Assembly (NCBI RefSeq): GCF_001540865.1
Contig: NC_033645.1
Span: forward strand, 1,742,182-1,806,181
Origin: Ananas comosus
Taxonomy: Eukaryota > Streptophyta > Magnoliopsida > Poales > Bromeliaceae
Direction: 5' to 3'
DNA length: 64,000 bases
Below, piece after piece: positions 32,301 through 45,114 of this stretch (positions are counted from its first letter, which is position 1; each line of letters begins with the position of its first letter). The translations under genes and the position numbers were made by a program. The notes under the pieces are model-generated. The model saw only the letters and a list, made by a program, of their open reading frames with translations. It was not told where the DNA came from and made no database searches.

Positions 32301-34398
32301 AAAAAACAAGATTGAAACAAAATAATTGTCTCGTTGAAACAAATAATTGTTAGGTAAAATTGAATTGAGCACCCCTCATTTGCAAGCGATTTTGAAATGG
32401 CCCCCTCAACTTCAAGCTTACTTTTTGGTGGAGACCACCATAACTATAAATCTTTAGAAATTAAGTGATTTTTGTTTAAAGTAAAAAATTAGAGCATTCA
32501 GCAAATTAATTGATGAGTTCATCGAACGCAAAAAGTTTTAGTAATTTTTCGACAAATAAATTGAAATAATTAATGATTAATGGTTGATAGAACTATAAAA
32601 TTTCACAAAATTTTTTAACTAAAATGATTAAAATTTTCAAAATTAAAAGTTAAGAAGGTCTTAATCAAAAAGGTTGAAGTTGACGCGCTCTTGTCAATGA
32701 GGGTCTCCATGCATTTTAACCTAACGTTCAGGCTAAATCACAAAAAGTCCCCCAACATGATTTATTAGACTGATTTTTATTTATTTTTTTTGTATTAAAT
32801 TACCATTAAGTCTAAGTGCAAGAGGTTCTTCGTAATTTAATTTAATTTTTATGAAGGTTATGTTTACGTACGTTGTCTTACTGAAAGTGCACAAGTGTGA
32901 ATATAATGTTATTTTTATATGACAATAATATTATACAATACCGAATAACACGTTGAACCAGTTAGAGCTGGAACAATTGTTTTTCTCTACAGGCCATTTT
33001 AAAATGCCCCTTTTTGTTCGTTCAACCTTCTTAACCTTTAATTTTTCACACAATTTCATGGTTTTTAGGCGAATAAATTGGAAGTTGTACTAATTCTATT
33101 GAAAAGTTCATCAAATTGGTAATTTTTATTACTTTGTAGTAAATGAAACTTAATTAATATATACCTGCTGATAGCTGAATTTAAACTAGAATGCATATCT
33201 GCAACCACATCTAGAGTTTAATATCTAGCCTCTTTGATTTCGGTTAAGATATATAGAATTTAGCCCAGCAGAAAAGAAAACGTTTTTATGCTTCGTCTAA
33301 ACCTTTGAATTTATAAGTAAACGTTCAATGAGAGTTAGGCTATATTCTATATATTATGGCTGGAATACTTTAAAAGCACACGGCTTCATTTTATTTCTTA
33401 AACGTCTATGGCTTAATCTACTATTTTGTGGTTGTACTTTTATAGATTTAGGGTTAAAAACATGTACGTGATAATACTGCTTTTAAATAATATTTAGCTC
33501 AACTTATATCTCATATGCCCTCCCCATATCTAAAGTAGTAACTAAAAGGACAAAGTGAATTTTAATCAAAATCGAATGAAACATGCACAACAATTGTAGA
33601 CACTGAATATAGGCACACATGAATCACAAACTAATGTGGGCCGAAGGATAATGCATAAATTAAAATAAAATGTTCGGATGAGCAAAAATTAATCCCCATT
33701 AACATTGTGGAAAAGGATATAAAGCAGAAGAGCCAAGTCCATCCAATTAGTATTTAACAAAAATAAAGTTGATAACTTTAGTAAGTGGCTACGCCTTTTA
33801 GTAAGTGCTGACAACGTCAAACACTAAAAGAATTTATTTTCTCTTATTGGATTCAAATATAAAAAATAAAAAATAATAAAAATGGGGTAGAAATTCGCAA
33901 TTTACGTGTGATACTATATTTGCCCCGATACCTAATTTGTATAAAGAAAGAACATAAAAGATCTAATCATCGGTGTGAAAATTAAATAGCAAAAACAAAT
34001 CGAGAAAGTCGAGAAAGTAAATAAATATGATAAAATAAGTTAGATGGGTTCGAGACGTATAAGGGAGTGAAGATTTTCATTATTATCAAAATGCGTACAA
34101 AAAAATTACTTTTCATCGCGATATGTAGAATGCAATAGAGTAACGCATATATAAAATTGGGAATCAAAATTACAAACAAACGGTGAGTCATATTATACAA
34201 TTATGGCCTAATAGATATGCATATATAAACAATTAATATTTTGATAGGACGATAATAGTAAGTAATTGCTCGTGGAAAAGGCAGGCATAAAGGCCAAGTC
34301 AATTCTACGTGTTGCAAAGAAATTAAATGGGCAAAACGTTTCGTTATTAGTGGAGGACTCCATCACAAGGCCCAAGGATTTTTTTAAATAAAGGATAA
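32301..34398. other. 3' flank of unit E, error-dense, no gene
   Basis: 32866-34398 matches 16511-17838 but with an indel about every 20-40 bp. No coding signal. A stretch at 32340-32700 is unique and AT-rich. Confidence 0.5.
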
Positions 34399-34945
34399 AG
34401 TGTATCAATTAGCCCCTGTGGTTTCCATATTTTCTCATTTTATGATACCTGTGATTTAAAGTGTATCAAGTTTCTATACCTGGTGGTTTCATTTTTCTTT
34501 TTTTTATTATCTATTTTACTATTTTTTTCGTTAAATCAGTTGATTACAAGTTAAAACTAAAAGGTACTACAAAGTAATTCATTCGATAAACTTCACGATA
34601 GGTGAGTATCTGACGAGTTTTTTGTAATATAATTTAACGAAAATATAACGGAGGAAAAAAAATAGTGACAAAGTTAAAACTAAAAAGTATTAAAGTAAAT
34701 ATTCGATAAACCTAGGTAGAGTATCTGAAGTTTATGTAATAATTTAACGAAATATCAACAGAGAAGCCGACGGAAAAAAGAAAATGAAACCACAGGGTAT
34801 TAAATTAATGCACTTTAAATCACAGGGTACTAAAATGAGAAAGTGCAAAATCACAAGGTACTAAATTAATACACTTTAAATCACAAGGTACTAAAATGAG
34901 AAAATGCGAAACCATATAGGTGGTATTTGAAATTTTCCCAAAAAA
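34399..34945. mobile_element. Long-TIR MITE with sub-repeats (copy 3)
   Basis: Same family and position in the unit as 17839-18375. The left half (to about 34640) has many single-base insertions relative to copy 2; the right half is clean. The switch marks the edge of an error-dense block inside one element. Confidence 0.65.
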
Positions 34946-36804
34946 AAAACAAAAACAAAAACATTCTTTTTCTTTTTTCCTTTTGGATAAAAGGAAATTT
35001 TACTTATACATTCTAATAATAAAATGTAAATCTTACACCCTCTATTCCAAGGCTTCTAGAAATTTAAATAATTTTTAGTAAAAAAAATAAATAATTGAAG
35101 TGATAAGTAAAAGTTAATAGTCTAGTCTTTCGATAGAAAAAGTATAAAATATACATCCCATCGAACTCAGGACCTCCGGGTTTAATATCATGTTAAATAT
35201 ACAAAATAGTCATTATTCTTTAAACGCTTAAGTTGCACGAGAACAATATTTTTAATAATTATATTCAACAGGAGTGTACCGGCTGCATTGTTTTTGTATA
35301 AATTATAGTTTTAGTCTTAAAACTATAAGACTGGTAACATTTTGGTACTTAATTTTTAGTTTGTTATAATTTTAAATTTGAATTTTTTAAATTATTATAA
35401 TCAAAATCTATAATCTAATCTAATTGACTAAATATTGATAAATTATTGATATAAAAATTTTAGTTATAAAATTATTGGGATATAAAATTTATACTCTTTT
35501 TGAATTGCATAGATAGCATTAAGCCATATTTAGCAACAGCGCGTACGATTAACCTTCTCACAAGACAGGTGGACCGGAGACTCCAAACTGAATACTATTA
35601 CCGGTCCTATTTTTTTCTTTTTTTTTTTTTGTTGCCAAAAAGTCCTTTTTAAAATAAATATTTTACCTATAATCACACCTAATTGATTTTGTTGAGCTGT
35701 TTAAAGCGATCGATGTAGTAACTTTCCGTTAGAAATATGTTGAGGAAAAAGAAGTTTTATCTTTTCTATTTTTTTTATGCAATGTAAAAGTGTTCTATTT
35801 GATATTGTTATTTTTATATAGACTCCTGAAGATTTTGTCGTGACAGATAATACGTACAGACGATGTTGCTGAGCAGTCGTAAAAGTTTATAAATATTTAA
35901 TCAAGATTAATAAGATAAATTCATATTAAAAAGATGACAAAAAAGGATTGATATTATTAATCTTAAATGAAATATTACATTATAAAGAAGAAATTTCACC
36001 CTATAGATGTAATCACCGGCTAAGAGCCGTTCTGATGGTGAGAGATGTCAATGGTTATTTGGCCAAAAGGAGTTAGATGAAAGCATGTAGGTACTAGTAG
36101 CATTGCTTTATAGAAATTATCTCTTGATCATGTATTTATTGAAATATACTAGTAGTATTGCTTTGTACTAGAGATGGTACAAATATATCACGATCCCCAC
36201 AACTATACGCTATTTTGAGATAGATTCTTAACTATATTTTAATATCCAATTTTTCTGACTTTTAATTATTTTAATTAAATAATTTTAATTAATCAAGATA
36301 AATTTTTTTAAATTGCAGCCAATAATTCTATTAAATGTAATATTGAATACTTATTAGTAAATAAAATTAAAATAATTACTAGCTAATAATTAATAGAATT
36401 ATTAATTTAAACATTTTTATTTAATAAGTAGAAATAACTCAACTAAAATAAATTAAGATTTTGAAAAAAAAAAATATATATCAATGAAAAGTATATAGCT
36501 GAGGTAGCCATTTCAAAAAATTTTATAGTTGAGGGGGTAATTAAGTCGGCACTGTAAGATTCTACAATTGCCCAGTCTAGCAGGGCCAACAGAGAGAGTC
36601 GTGTCTTCAATTGCCGACTTCATGCATCAAATTGTAACACAAATGCTTTCCACCGCTCATCACGAGAACCACATCCAAATTACTCATTTTAATGCATTAA
36701 AAAGTTAGCTCCTCAGCGTGCTATTCACTCTTTATACTGTTCTAAAAAGCCCCAGGGTTCTTATTGTGCCTTGTTTAAAAAGCTTTTCCATAACCCTATA
36801 TATA
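34946..36804. other. Unit E 3' flank, no gene
   Basis: 34946-35370 matches 18376-18800. 35390-36440 matches 9985-11110 with many indels and is absent from unit C. 36445-36804 is nearly identical to 18810-19170. AT-rich. Confidence 0.55.
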
Positions 36805-37349
36805 TTGGCCATGACTACTATATTATTATGAGTATTGGAGCTCTCATACTCATAAGTTGTTTTCAATGATGGAGCTTCTGAATCGACGATCCAGTCCGTT
36901 AAATATGATCTAGAGTATTTGAAACTTCTAAAAAATAAATTTCGTAAATTTTCGAAATCATAATAAAGTCCATCAAATGGGCATAAAATGAACGGTCAAA
37001 ATCGAACGACGTTCTAAAAAAGGATGATCGGATCCTTCAATTCAAGATCGGAGTTATTGATCTTTATGTATGTAGTGAATAGAATTTTCTATCAAAAATT
37101 CAACAAATTCCGATCCTTTTACACCGTTAAACTAGCAAGTATTCCATACCGGCCGTTAAAAATTGTCAAATTTGTGACCTCTTGATCGTAAGGTAAATGA
37201 TGTCGAAAAATTATAAAATTTGATTTCTAGAAGTTTTAAATGCTGTAAATAACGTTTAACGGTGTGGATCGTCGATTCGGAAGTTTTATCATCGAAAACA
37301 ACTTATGAGTACGAGGGTGATCGTACTCATAATAGTATAGTAGCCGGAC
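36805..37349. mobile_element. 545-bp MITE with ~95-bp inverted ends (unit E copy)
   Basis: Nearly identical to 19171-19715 with the same cctatatata flanks. It was carried here by segmental duplication, not by a separate insertion. Confidence 0.75.
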
Positions 37350-37880
37350 CCTATATATATATATATAACTGTTATGGTACATCTCAAGATTATACTTTAG
37401 AGGAAAGAAATTTCTTTTGTAATAATTAGCTGTGTCCTTAATCTTTAGCTAGCTCAACGCCTACCATGTAAAAGGGTTTTGTTACATGTATGGGAAGACT
37501 ATATACTGGATTTATTTGAAATTAAGGTTTCTAAGAAAAGACTTTTTTTTGGCTTTTACTTTATTCAAAGTACAATTTTTGATCCATTTTCGTTTATAAA
37601 GATAGGTCTGTGGCCAAATATATGACGTAAAATATTTATGCACTATATTTTTCTCTCTCTGTTTTAATTATCTTTTTTTTTTTTTTTTATGCATAAGAAA
37701 TTTGGGTGGTTGGGCTTTTTTTAGCGATAGCAAGTAAATTTTTTTTTTGACTAAACAGGGATAAACTCTATTTTAGAGCGTGATAGCAATTAAATAGTAG
37801 ACCATTGTTTTCTTAAACTTATTTTTATAATGAAGCAGTTCTCTTTCTCTTCTAACTTTTATTCTGTCATACCGACTGTT
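37350..37880. other. Unit E flank between MITE and solo LTR
   Basis: Nearly identical to 19716-20244, including the LINE tail fragment near 37745-37800. No gene. Confidence 0.5.
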
Positions 37881-38560
37881 TGTTATATTTGGTTTAGATT
37901 TGTAGTTATCTAAATTGGAGTTAAATCCTAATTTAATTGGGATTGAATATAATTTAGATTTAATTTGGCATATATGGGTTATGAGTCGGAATCTAATTTC
38001 TAATTGAATTAGGATTAGACTCTATTTAGAAGGCATGTATTATAAATACATGCTACGGCCAAATTAATCGGTGCGACCAAATTAAGATGCCACGTTCTAA
38101 TTAAGCCAAGCAATGCATGTTGGTTCCAGACGATCAAGAAGCCGCCGCCACCAAATCAAGAAGCCATGCACTAATTAAATTCAAGTTGCTTGTAGTCCGT
38201 ACGGCTAAGAGGAGAGTGGCCGCGGCTCTAATTAAGGTTGCATATTAGAGAGAGCCGCTAATTAGCCGCATGTGCTAATTGAAGGCCAATTTTGATGGTC
38301 CGCACGGATTGGTGCGAGAGAAGTTTTTTTTTCTGAAGTTTCTTGTTGCGGTGTTTCGGATCTAATTACGTTTTGATCTTTTGAGAGATTTTCTTGTACT
38401 CCGCCTTTTCGACATTAATAAATTATTTGCTCCGTCTTCGTCCGTGGACGTAGGCCGTTGGCCGAACCACGTAAATATCGGTGTGTTCTTTCCGCTTATC
38501 TTTTCTTTTCTTGCATTAAGTTATTTTCTGGATCTATTTTTCGCCGTTCCGATTTTAACA
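37881..38560. mobile_element. Solo LTR (copia-like), unit E copy
   Basis: 680 bp, TGTTATATTT to TTTTAACA, with ctgtt target repeats at 37876-37880 and 38561-38565. It differs from 20245-20925 by only a handful of bases (for example near 38313-38330 and 38430), which bounds the age of the C/E duplication. Confidence 0.85.
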
Positions 38561-38565
38561 CTGTT

Positions 38566-38692
38566 CTCAGCGCAAGTGGCAAAGAGTTTGATGGTTGGTA
38601 CCCGATGTCCCAAGTTTGAATCATAGTTGATTCACATTTTCAGCTAAGCTTATTTTAAACGAGGTGGATAGCATACTGCCTTTTCAAAAAAA
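38566..38692 (+). mobile_element. SINE copy (unit E)
   Basis: Same as 20931-21060, with a shorter end (ccttttcaaaaaaa). Confidence 0.7.
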
Positions 38693-39041
38693 GCCTCTTA
38701 TTCTGTCATATGCAACTTTTAAATCCTTGTATTACGAAGGTTAGTAAATTAATTCCTCACAATACTCTTATTATACGAGAAGGGACGATTTGTTCTTTTC
38801 TTTTTAAGCATAAATTAATTAGCAAGCAGGAATATAATGAGAACATAAAAAGAGGTAATGCATGCAACACTACCCACTTTCTCAAAACCAGCATTTCACA
38901 TTAATACTCAAAGAAAAAAAAAAAATCTCCCATGAAGTAGAAATTATTATTAAGCAAACCCTATATACAGGAGAATCTTGTGAAATTATAAGAAAAACAA
39001 GAAACACACCATACATAAAGATAAATTATAGAAATCAGACT
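38693..39041. other. Downstream flank / probable 3' UTR of RLP E
   Basis: AT-rich and homologous to the flanks downstream of B and C, and (as mirror text) A. It is also recognisably related to the region downstream of F (46140-46340) and, more weakly, G (62230-62400). No other gene. Confidence 0.5.
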
Positions 39042-41978
39042 TCATCCGTGCATTTTTCTATTCAACCTTCTCAAACTTATTACTATCATCACATATAATT
39101 TGTCGTAAAGCCTATCAATCATTTGAAAATAGATGCTACTCCAAGACTCCTTGAATATTAAGATACCGCACACACTCCAGAATCCAGCCACGAACCCTAA
39201 GCCAATGCTGAGGTATGGCCATGTTGACTTAGATCCATCAGGGTAGTCGTTCCCAACATCATTAGGCATTGTTTCATTTTCAGTACAATTCTTCCCCGTG
39301 GGAGGTCCACAAAGATAAGTGTTGCCAATATAAATTGAAGGGTTATCGAGTGTGCTCAATTGATTTCCTGTTGGAATTCTTCCAGATAAATTATTATAAG
39401 ATAAATTCAGGTAGTTCAAAAATGTCAAAGCTGACAAGCTTTGTGGAATGGCACCTTGAAGCTCATTTAGTGAGAGGTCCAGTGATTCTAGAGAGCGCAT
39501 GTCACCTAACCTTTCCGGAATCATTCCAGTTAGATGATTTCCCGATAAATTCAAACTACGCAATATCGCAAGTGCAACTATCTCTTCTGGGATTTGACCG
39601 CTTAAATTATTTTCCGAGAGGTCCATAATCTTGAGAAGATAAATGGTGGTAGAATATTGATACTCTTCTCCATGTATTACCACAAGCAAGTTATTACTGT
39701 AGTCAAAATATGTAAAGGTCCACTCGTCAACAGAAAATCCTTTTCCATCATAACTGTGAATTGTATGATAGATCATCGCGCTGAAATTACCAAAAGAGCG
39801 TGGTATTGATCCTGTCAAATTGTTATGCGCAAGATCCAAGAATTGGAGGTAAGCGAGTCGTCCAAGTTCTGAAGGAATTTCACCCACAAACATATTTGAC
39901 CTCAATTGCAATATTACTAGATCCTGCAGGTTTTCACCTATCCATCTTGGGATTTTCCCTGTGAGTTTGTTGTTGCTAAGGTCAAGGAACAATAAATTAT
40001 TGCAATGCTGCAGTTCCAAAGGAAGTTCTCCATAAAAAGTGTTATTGTTGAGGTGCAATAATGTGAGCGAGCTCAGCGAACCAATTGAAGGAGGAATTTC
40101 GCCGGCAAGATTGTTGTTCGACAAATCCAAAACTAAAAGGGATGAATTGTTCCAGCATTGAGGGAGTTCTCCTGATAAAGAGTTGTTTGATAGGTCCAGC
40201 ACTACTAGATATTTTAGTTTACATATATTAGATGGGATACTACCGTTGATCTGATTGCTTGATAGTAACAGATAATATAACTGTGACATATTCGAGATTG
40301 GTGAGAGGAAGGGTCCTGATATAGAATTTTCTGAGAGATCTAATGTTGCAAGCATGGTTGGCAAAGACGGAATTGGACCTTCAAGTTTGTTAGACCTCAA
40401 AATAAGAGTGTCTAGGCTTGTAAATTGCAAGGACATGGGCAACTTGCCTCTAATCTGATTATGAGAGAGATCTAAGTATTGATATGGTAAATTCCAAAAC
40501 CATTCGGGCACAGTGTCTCTGATCCCTGTGTTGGACAGATTTAGATTGTAAATTTGCATTTGCCATCGAAGCCACGCTGGAAATTGATGATGCGAAAATT
40601 GACAAGAACCTAACATAATTCCCTCAAGTTGAAACGGAGGAATCCACTTGTTATCCACGTCAATGATCAAAGAATTTGAGCCTAGGCTCAAGTAATTCAA
40701 GTTTGATAGGTTGGCAAAATGAGCTTCAGATATGACACCTTGCAAGGAATTATAAGAGAGTTCCAAAATTTGCAAATTTGAGAGTCTGCCAATTCCAGTA
40801 GGAACAGGCCCTGCTAGTGAATTATTGCTGAGATCAAGATAACTTAGATTCTTCATCTCCTCTAGCCATCCAAATAAACTCCCATGAAGCTTGTTATTTC
40901 CTAATATTAGTGTCTCCATATTCTTCCATGGGCAATGCAACGGCCCTAACTCTGCGATGTCTCCGTCAATGCCAGCAGAACTCAAGTCTATTCTCACTAA
41001 ATTGCACATATTTTGAATTGATGTAGGTATACTACCTTCAAAATTATTAGAGTCTAACCATAGGGTGTTCAAAGAAGTTAAGTTTCCAAGTGAGTCCGGG
41101 ATCTTCCCATGAAATCCAGAATTTCCGAGATAAAGATAGGAAAGCTTGGTAAGATTCCACAGCCAAGTTGGTAGGGTGGTATTAAAGGGACCATTAAAGC
41201 TAATATCAAGAAATTTCAGGGATGTAAAGTTGACATAAGAAAGAGATGTGGGAATTTTAGTAAGACGACATTCCGATAAAGACAATTCTGTTACAGAATG
41301 CAACATGTTTACTACTTCCAACCAATCTGTAGCATTGGATAGGTTTAGCATGCTTAAATCAAGAACCCTAATAGAAGACAACTGAGAGAGCCATGAAAGG
41401 TCACCAACACAAGGTTCGTTGAAAGCAAAAGCACCACCCAAAAGCAGAGTATGCAGGCGAGACAGATTACTGAACTGGGGAGGTATTATACATATAAAGC
41501 TTGAATCAGAAAGATCAAGATAGCGAAGATTAGATAGGTTGCCAAGTTGCTCAGGTATTTTACCACTGAAATTAGAACCAGAGAGATCAAGATGCATCAA
41601 GCTTTTCAATGAACCGATAAATTTCGGAACAGAGATTCCACCAAAATCATTCCAACTAAGATCGAGGCGACTTAAATGACTTAAAACAAGTAAAGATGGA
41701 TTGATCTCACCGCGCAGGGAATAATCCGACCAATTGGCGTACATATTGTTTCGAAGGTTGAGCTTCACAACGTGGCCGGTGTTGTTGTCGCAGACCACTC
41801 CCTTCCAAGTGCTACAACAATCCCGACCGGCCCATGAAGACAATCGACCGCGGGTATCAATAATAGCAGCTTTGAAGGTAAGGAGTGCCTCCCTTTCGAT
41901 CTCGAAGCAGCCGCTTGTTAGGATACAATGATGGCCTAAAAGCCATACACTGAGGAGAAGTAGCACACGGTATTGCAT
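39042..41978 (-). CDS. RLP E: full-length EIX2/Cf-type LRR receptor-like protein
   Basis: 978 residues, single exon. The start at 41976-41978 is chosen because it gives a clean signal peptide (residues 1-23, [18 protein letters not shown]) and is conserved in A, C and D. Order: LRRNT_2 cap with paired cysteines (24-63); about 25-28 LRRs with LxxLDLSxNxLxGxIP to about 730; a non-LRR island (about 735-785, with [13 protein letters not shown]); four more LRRs; a C-terminal cap with [10 protein letters not shown]; an acidic stretch ([15 protein letters not shown]); one membrane helix (about 922-942) with a GxxxG-like [13 protein letters not shown]; and a 36-residue basic tail, KESW to RKMHG. There is no kinase. 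Family knowledge: such RLPs pair with SOBIR1 and recruit BAK1-type kinases in immunity; tomato LeEIX2 is the named model. The ligand cannot be inferred. Confidence 0.93.
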   Translation of the reverse strand: MQYRVLLLLSVWLLGHHCILTSGCFEIEREALLTFKAAIIDTRGRLSSWAGRDCCSTWKGVVCDNNTGHVVKLNLRNNMYANWSDYSLRGEINPSLLVLSHLSRLDLSWNDFGGISVPKFIGSLKSLMHLDLSGSNFSGKIPEQLGNLSNLRYLDLSDSSFICIIPPQFSNLSRLHTLLLGGAFAFNEPCVGDLSWLSQLSSIRVLDLSMLNLSNATDWLEVVNMLHSVTELSLSECRLTKIPTSLSYVNFTSLKFLDISFNGPFNTTLPTWLWNLTKLSYLYLGNSGFHGKIPDSLGNLTSLNTLWLDSNNFEGSIPTSIQNMCNLVRIDLSSAGIDGDIAELGPLHCPWKNMETLILGNNKLHGSLFGWLEEMKNLSYLDLSNNSLAGPVPTGIGRLSNLQILELSYNSLQGVISEAHFANLSNLNYLSLGSNSLIIDVDNKWIPPFQLEGIMLGSCQFSHHQFPAWLRWQMQIYNLNLSNTGIRDTVPEWFWNLPYQYLDLSHNQIRGKLPMSLQFTSLDTLILRSNKLEGPIPSLPTMLATLDLSENSISGPFLSPISNMSQLYYLLLSSNQINGSIPSNICKLKYLVVLDLSNNSLSGELPQCWNNSSLLVLDLSNNNLAGEIPPSIGSLSSLTLLHLNNNTFYGELPLELQHCNNLLFLDLSNNKLTGKIPRWIGENLQDLVILQLRSNMFVGEIPSELGRLAYLQFLDLAHNNLTGSIPRSFGNFSAMIYHTIHSYDGKGFSVDEWTFTYFDYSNNLLVVIHGEEYQYSTTIYLLKIMDLSENNLSGQIPEEIVALAILRSLNLSGNHLTGMIPERLGDMRSLESLDLSLNELQGAIPQSLSALTFLNYLNLSYNNLSGRIPTGNQLSTLDNPSIYIGNTYLCGPPTGKNCTENETMPNDVGNDYPDGSKSTWPYLSIGLGFVAGFWSVCGILIFKESWSSIYFQMIDRLYDKLYVMIVISLRRLNRKMHG

Positions 41979-42034
41979 GGTTATGGTCCTCGTGACTAGT
42001 ATATTTTACAGCTCTACACAATGGCAGTGGCTGC

Positions 42035-42043
42035 TTTTATATA
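42035..42043 (-). promoter_or_regulatory. TATA box of RLP E
   Basis: TATATAAAA on minus, about 57 bp before the ATG. The surrounding 100 bp is the most conserved part of all the RLP upstream regions. Confidence 0.65.
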
Positions 42044-44265
42044 GATCCGTGCGCAAAATATACGTGTATTAATTTATTGCCACTAGGGTCAATTACACCC
42101 TATATTTGTGCATCTATCTCTCTACACAGTCCTTGTCTATGTCTACATCTTATTAACTATTTCTACAACAACATAAAAAAAAAAAAAAAAAAAAAAATGA
42201 AGCCTAAGTGGCAAAGAGCTTAATGGTTGGTATCCGAAACTCAAGTTCGAATCCTAATTGATTCACATTTCTAGCCAAATTTATTTCTAAATGAAATAAA
42301 CAAAGCGGGTAGCGTGCTACCTACCTCTCAAAAAAGAAAAAGAAAACTTGGAATTTTACTGACTCTTTTTTTATTTTTTTGAGGAAAGAATAGCATATTA
42401 CCTCTATATGGATAACGAAAAAAAAAAGCACTACGCTACTGATTATAGCTGTGCGTTTAAGTCCCTGTTGATTCGAAACTTGGACATACATGAAAATATG
42501 AAATTGAATTCTCTGCACGTGGAGAATATATATTGACTAAATATTATATATGGAATCTTGACTTAACATAACTATGCCTATGTATTTATGGCATAGCCCA
42601 AAAATCCCCCCAAAAGACCAAGAAATATATATATAAGAAGGAATTTTGGGTGAACTTGTGGTGAGGATCGAGAAGCATTAACGAGGAAACGAGTAATTTT
42701 CAATGATCCTAATAATGCAACCAGTTGGGACCCCCTGGGAGGAAAAATGAATACATCGTATAGAAGGGGCTAAAGATCCCAAGTCAGTGATGCGAGGGTT
42801 GATGTATGCATTATTAATTAGCTGTACTATATAGATGCACTTGTTTTAAAATTCAAAACTAATCTGATAGATGTAATGTACAATATCTAAAACACTTGTA
42901 CGTAAAAATTCATGAATTTTGAAACTTTGTCATCTTGGAGGTAGGTAGTCCAAGATTCGGTAATGCACGAAGGGATTTTGTTATTTGATCCAGAGGAAAC
43001 ACGAATCTAATAAATTTTTGAATTCCTATATACATACCGCTCTTTTAATTTTGTAGAATACATTAAATAATTAGATTAAGTAACTAATTAAGATTGAGTT
43101 TTTTAGAAGTGGCACATGCTATACGCTAGGTGCAGTAATAATTTCCTGTGACCATAAAGGCTGTAAAAAAAGTAGTCTATATATTTTAGACTAACGAAGG
43201 TATTTTATGCAAACAAATCCTACGAAAGAGAAAAAAAATATAGATTCGACCAGCTAGGCCCTAATTAGAGAGATATTAATTATTATTATGATATTAATAA
43301 TTAAATAATAATTACATAATTAGAGAGATATGAATTAGAAAGACATTTTTTAGAAATATAAGTAAATCACTTCATATGAAAATAACTATTCTATTAATTA
43401 TTTATAATAAAATTTTTGAAAAAACAAAAGAATCAAAAATTTTATAGTTATAAGTCATCACCTGAAAAGTGTGTTCATACTTTGATAACTTATTCGATAT
43501 CATAATAGACCTAGTGGACTATAGCTATCTCACATTTGACTAACACAAAGACATTCAGTCAATAGTGTAGACTCATCTTTATGTGGCTAACAAAAGTATT
43601 CATGTTCCAAACAAAACCATATCAAATAAAAATATGTGATGAAAAAAAAACTTTGATTGACCTGTTCGATCTCGATGTTTCATATATTGATCGTAATTCG
43701 ACGAATGTAAAACTTCAATTGAGGAGCTCCGCAAACGATTTGTTGGGAGTTTTCCTGAAAGGTTACATTTTCTCGCACAATCAACAAATGCCTTTATGTA
43801 TGTTTTTAGATACTAAAATTTAAGAAAAGAATTAAAATCTAAAAAAAATATAAGGGTTTTGAAATAAAAACAAAGTGATCTATTTATGGTGATCCATATT
43901 GGGCTCCTTAACGGCACGTCACATTACGGAGCTTGGACTGAAGTGTCTATCCAGGGCGAATATGGTGGCCATGACTGAACTAGCGTAGGATCAAACAGGG
44001 GGGGGGGCCGGTGAGAGTTGCACAGCAAATTGAGACAATCACTCACGGAACCGATCACGGATCTGGACCAGGAAATGTTTGTCGAATGGGGCTTGCAGGT
44101 TTCGAGCACGCCTGAAATAAAGTTGCAGCATCAGGTTGACTCTGTGAGAGCCGAATTTCCATCTATGATAATTGAGAGTGGTCGATCCATGTGCATGTTG
44201 GAGAAAACATTGGTTTCTTTTTACCCCAAATTGTGGAACGAAAAGGGAGTGATTTTAATTTTTCT
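42044..44265. other. Upstream flank of RLP E, no gene
   Basis: Mirrors the organisation of 24222-26628: poly-A run (42176-42197), SINE (42199-42341), AT-rich DNA. From about 43360 to 44440 many indels appear relative to the C flank, along with an unexpected run of ten G at about 43997-44006. Confidence 0.55.
42199..42341 (+). mobile_element. SINE copy upstream of RLP E
   Basis: gcctaagtggcaaagagctt head, aagttcgaatcctaattg B-box-like block, agccaaatttatttctaaat tail, gcgggtagcgtgctacctac, A-rich end. Partner of 24495-24642. Confidence 0.75.
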
Positions 44266-44269
44266 TTTC

Positions 44270-44398
44270 TTTTTAGAGAAAAGAAAGACATGCTACCCGC
44301 TTTTGTTTATTTTTTAGCTGAAGAATATGAATCAACTGTGGATTTGAATTTAAAGAACTCTCGTAACAGACCTCAATCCTTTGCCACTTGCGGTAGAA
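44270..44398 (-). mobile_element. SINE copy, reverse orientation (unit E)
   Basis: Poly-T, then catgctacccgcttttgttt ... tgccacttgcggtag. Equivalent of 26629-26745 with extra single-base insertions. Confidence 0.65.
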
Positions 44399-44702
44399 CG
44401 CTCAATAACAAATTTTTAATTGATGCACCGGGATGAATGATGTTGTAGAAGCTAAGATTGGTTGAAATTCAGCTATAAAACAAAAAAAACATTATTAAAT
44501 GTAATAGTTTGATTTGAGTTATAATAATTAATCAATTTATAGTTTTATTAAATTTAATAGTTCTATCAGCTACATGCCTACATACCATTTATTAGTTCAA
44601 TATTATTACTAAAAAAGGGTTTCAAAAGCTATTAAATTTGATGAATTACTAATTAATAAATATTTTACTAAAACTTTTAATTTAATTTGCGAAAAATACT
44701 TA

Positions 44703-45114
44703 GGGCTGGTTTGGTTCACATATTATAGACTTTGGAATTGAAATGAGATTTAATAATTTTAGTACTTGTTGTTTATTTTACATGAATTAGATTTCGATTC
44801 TCATTCAACTCTGAAAAGAAAATGACCTTAGCTATTTACGATCTAATCCAGTTTAAATTCTAAATTGGCCAATTTTAGAGTAAAGTAAAGCACTCAATTC
44901 CTCTCTCATAAACACCTCCTCGTTATTTCTCTCCGTTACCCTCCTCTTCCATAACCAAAACTCTCTCTCAATTTTTTAGGTACTCCAATTATCCATTATG
45001 ATTTCCATTTCAACAACAAACCAATCATTTTTGAATGATTCATTTTTCTATTTTTTATTCCAATATAATCTAATTTTATTTTCTATTTTCATTTCAACCA
45101 TGAATCAAACGTGC
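44703..45114. mobile_element. MITE with gggctggtttggttca ends
   Basis: Left end gggctggtttggttca and right end tgaatcaaacgtgc are inverted; the homology continues inward (wobbly) through an aattgaaatga block. About 412 bp. The type is common in plants (PIF/Harbinger- or hAT-like). Target duplication is not clear. Confidence 0.5.

Noticed and set aside
39042..39400. A missing kinase exon downstream of E, F or G
   Set aside because: All three end in the standard RLP membrane helix and short basic tail with a stop; no kinase motifs (GxGxxG, HRD, DFG) appear in the downstream flanks.
39269..39628. Plus-strand frames opposite the RLP genes (also 3906, 4383, 22027, 46768, 47290, 47599 and others)
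   Set aside because: Antisense shadows of the LRR periodicity; no signal of their own.
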